Source: Verrucomicrobiota bacterium
GTDB lineage: Bacteria; Verrucomicrobiota; Verrucomicrobiia; Chthoniobacterales; UBA10450
Direction: 5' to 3'
Assembly: GCA_003218735.1 (NCBI GenBank)
Contig: QHOJ01000026.1
Location: 1 to 6,147 of the forward strand
DNA length: 6,147 nucleotides
This document shows, one piece after another, positions 4,604 to 6,147 of this stretch. The translations under genes were made by a program, and so were the position numbers. Each line of letters opens with the position of its first letter. Position 1 is the stretch's first letter. A model generated the notes under the pieces. It searched no databases. It had not been told where the DNA came from and saw nothing but the letters and a program-made list of their open reading frames with translations.

Positions 4604-5807
4604 TCTCCAGAACGATTTCCTGCGTGTCGGCGATTTAGAGCCGCATCCCGCCAGCATTGTGGCTGCCGCAGCCGATCTGCTGAATGTGTGCCGCACCAGC
4701 GCAGTCCCAGTCGTCCATGTTTGGAGCACGGTCAACAGATCTGGTGATAATCGCATGCCGCATCGGAGGAAGAATGATGATTGGATGTGCCTTGAGGATT
4801 CAGCGGGTAACGCTTGTACCGATTCGCTACGTCAGAACAAGAAGGTACAGATCATCCTTAAGACATTTTTCAGTGCTTTTTCTACCAGACAGCTCGATCT
4901 GGTTTTGCATGATCTCAGAGTAGATGCATTGATGATTGCTGGTGTGCACTTGCACGCGTGCGTGCGAGCGACTGCATTGGACGCTTATGCGAAAGGTTAC
5001 AGAGTCGTTGTGATCGAAGATTCAGTTGCGAGCAATGATCCTGTGCATGCCACAATCACGAAGCGCTATCTGCAGGATCGATCCATGATTTTCAGGAGTT
5101 CGGCTCAGCTAGTGTCTGCCATTGCTGGGGGCGCGGCAAAGTTAGAAGAACTTTTGGCCGGTGAAGAGTCTGAGATTGTGACGCACAGCTCTCCCCAACA
5201 TTGCGAACGCGCGTGGCGATTGGCAGCCGGAAAGAAGTCTGATGTTGACGCTGCCGTCGCTGCATCCAGAAAATCTTTCCAGGATTGGCGGCGGGTTCGC
5301 GTCGAAGAACGGCTAAGGTTGCTGCAAGCTTTTGGCTGCCAGCTGCACAAACATGAAGCCGAACTTATCGATCTTCTCGTCGATGATATCGCTAAACCGA
5401 TCCGTTATGCACGTGATGAAGTAGCGCGCGCCATTGCTCTTATCGACGCAGCGGCAGCACAGGTTGAACCAGGCCAGGATCGAAGACCGGAGAAGACCGG
5501 ATATCGACGGGAGCCGCTTGGAGTAATCGGGTTAATCGGCCCTTTCAATAATCCGATTGCAATTCCGATCGGTAAAATTGTTCCCGCCCTCCTTTATGGG
5601 AACGTTGTCATCTGGAAGCCGGCGATTCCTGGCTCGCGCATCGCACTGAAAGCGTCGGAGCTTTTTACAGCAGCAACTCACCGGCCGGAACTCTTGCAGG
5701 TTCTTTGCGGTGGAGAAGAAACCGCGCGCGAATTGATGGCTCAATCCGACGCCGTCACGATTTCGAAATCTGCGCCGCGCGTTACATTCCACTTCAGGCG
5801 GAATTAG
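4578..5807 (+). CDS. Isochorismatase-family hydrolase fused to aldehyde dehydrogenase (frame broken in the ALDH part)
   Basis: One continuous frame joins two enzymes. Residues 1 to about 190 are an isochorismatase-like cysteine hydrolase (amidases such as nicotinamidase, maleamate or ureidoacrylate hydrolases). The triad is visible: Asp9 in LLLVDLQNDF, Lys95 in ILKTFFSAF, and Cys128 in GVHLHACVRATALDAYA. From about residue 205 an aldehyde dehydrogenase domain follows: SDVDAAVAASRKSFQDW, YRREPLGVIGLIGPFNNP (catalytic Asn region near 324) and GNVVIWKPAIPGS (cofactor Lys347). After DAV (codon 5754-5756) the expected TGS dinucleotide-binding segment is missing; the frame runs on into unrelated residues and stops at TAG 5805-5807. 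The remainder is readable in another frame from 5759. The hydrolase half is probably functional. A coupled amide-hydrolysis and aldehyde-oxidation step is a plausible inference, but the substrate is unknown. Start chosen at ATG 4578. Confidence 0.88.
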   Translation: MKPVLLLVDLQNDFLRVGDLEPHPASIVAAAADLLNVCRTSAVPVVHVWSTVNRSGDNRMPHRRKNDDWMCLEDSAGNACTDSLRQNKKVQIILKTFFSAFSTRQLDLVLHDLRVDALMIAGVHLHACVRATALDAYAKGYRVVVIEDSVASNDPVHATITKRYLQDRSMIFRSSAQLVSAIAGGAAKLEELLAGEESEIVTHSSPQHCERAWRLAAGKKSDVDAAVAASRKSFQDWRRVRVEERLRLLQAFGCQLHKHEAELIDLLVDDIAKPIRYARDEVARAIALIDAAAAQVEPGQDRRPEKTGYRREPLGVIGLIGPFNNPIAIPIGKIVPALLYGNVVIWKPAIPGSRIALKASELFTAATHRPELLQVLCGGEETARELMAQSDAVTISKSAPRVTFHFRRN

Positions 5808-6147
5808 GTGGGAATAATGCAAGTATTGTTTGGCGTGATGCCGATTTGGGTGCGGCGGCCGCGAGCATTGCGGAAGGCGCTTTTGCTTTTGCGGGGCAGC
5901 GTTGCACCGCGAATCGTCGCGCCATTATCGACTCGAGTGTTTATGATATTTTTGTCGATCAATTAGTTCTGGCGTCGCGCCGCTTGGTCTGGGGCGATCC
6001 CGCAGATGAGAAAACGCAAATTGGTCCGCTCATTTCTTCTGCAGCGCGCAATCGTGTGGAGGCAGTAATCGATCGGGCGCGAGCAGCAGCGTTTCGAGTT
6101 ATCAGCCTCTCAGAAAAATCGAATGATGCACGCGGCAACGCATGGCT
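5759..6147 (+). pseudogene. Catalytic C-terminal part of the same aldehyde dehydrogenase, shifted frame
   Basis: Read from 5759 this frame gives FEICAARYIPLQAELGGNN, then ASIVWRDADL, EGAFAFAGQRCTANRRAI and KTQIGPLISSAARNRV. It stays open to the last base of the window. It contains the ALDH general-base Glu (GAA 5801-5803, in ELGGNN) and nucleophile Cys (TGC 5903-5905, in GQRCTANR), so the active site is intact apart from the shift. By comparison with the family, about eight to ten residues including the TGS turn are missing between DAV and FEIC. That implies a deletion of 3n+1 bases, roughly 25-31. It has no start signal of its own. Either this copy is a pseudogene or the sequence carries an assembly error here. 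Confidence 0.85.

Noticed and set aside
5740..5810. Programmed ribosomal frameshift joining the two ALDH parts
   Set aside because: No slippery heptamer or downstream structure is apparent, and a shift would still leave the TGS segment missing; deletion explains it better.
1..6147. CRISPR array, insertion sequence, rRNA or ordinary tRNA genes
   Set aside because: No regularly spaced repeats, transposase motifs, rRNA core sequences or tRNA cloverleaf other than the tmRNA tRNA-like domain were seen on either strand.

Overview
The window looks like chromosomal DNA of a free-living Gram-negative bacterium. The outer-membrane porin relic and the Sec signal peptides point to an outer membrane. The combination of an Rrf2 regulator, an OprO/OprP-like porin and a sulfonate/nitrate-type binding protein in one row, with a PTP-like phytase relic and a one-piece tmRNA, is most reminiscent to me of soil Verrucomicrobiota. 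That assignment is an impression, not something the sequence proves.

Left part (1-1446, all minus strand): an Rrf2 regulator is followed by the tail of a lost gene (941-810). That tail overlaps, through TAATG, the start of a wrecked phosphate-selective-porin gene (810-201). After it comes the intact start of an SsuA/NMT1-type periplasmic binding protein that leaves the window at base 1. The order suggests an anion or organosulfur uptake operon under an Rrf2 regulator that has lost its middle by several deletions. A triple CTACT/AGTAG(GA) repeat lies directly upstream of the Rrf2 start and is a good autoregulatory operator candidate.

Middle part (1447-3445): three stacked inverted repeats lie between Rrf2 and a complete PAPS-type sulfotransferase gene on the minus strand. 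Divergent from the sulfotransferase, on the plus strand, is a complete tmRNA gene (ssrA, 2672-3028) with tag peptide (A)ADHEDLALAA and a well-spaced promoter. Facing its 3' end is a relic of a PTP-like phytase / dual-specificity phosphatase (about 3420-3050) with three frameshifts, a destroyed HC catalytic pair and no N-terminal half.

Right part (3446-6147, plus strand): a two-gene operon begins at the broken edge of the phosphatase relic. The first gene is an isocitrate/isopropylmalate-dehydrogenase-family enzyme. The second overlaps it by 26 bases and encodes a rare-looking fusion of an isochorismatase-type cysteine hydrolase with an aldehyde dehydrogenase. In this copy the aldehyde dehydrogenase part carries a small out-of-frame deletion at about 5757-5760 that removes the dinucleotide-binding TGS region. 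The catalytic Glu and Cys are still readable in the next frame, and that frame runs off the end.

The overall theme is gene decay. Four broken or truncated genes share 6 kb with five well-preserved ones (the tmRNA, Rrf2, sulfotransferase, dehydrogenase and the start of the binding protein). The relics are recognisable only by reading across frames.
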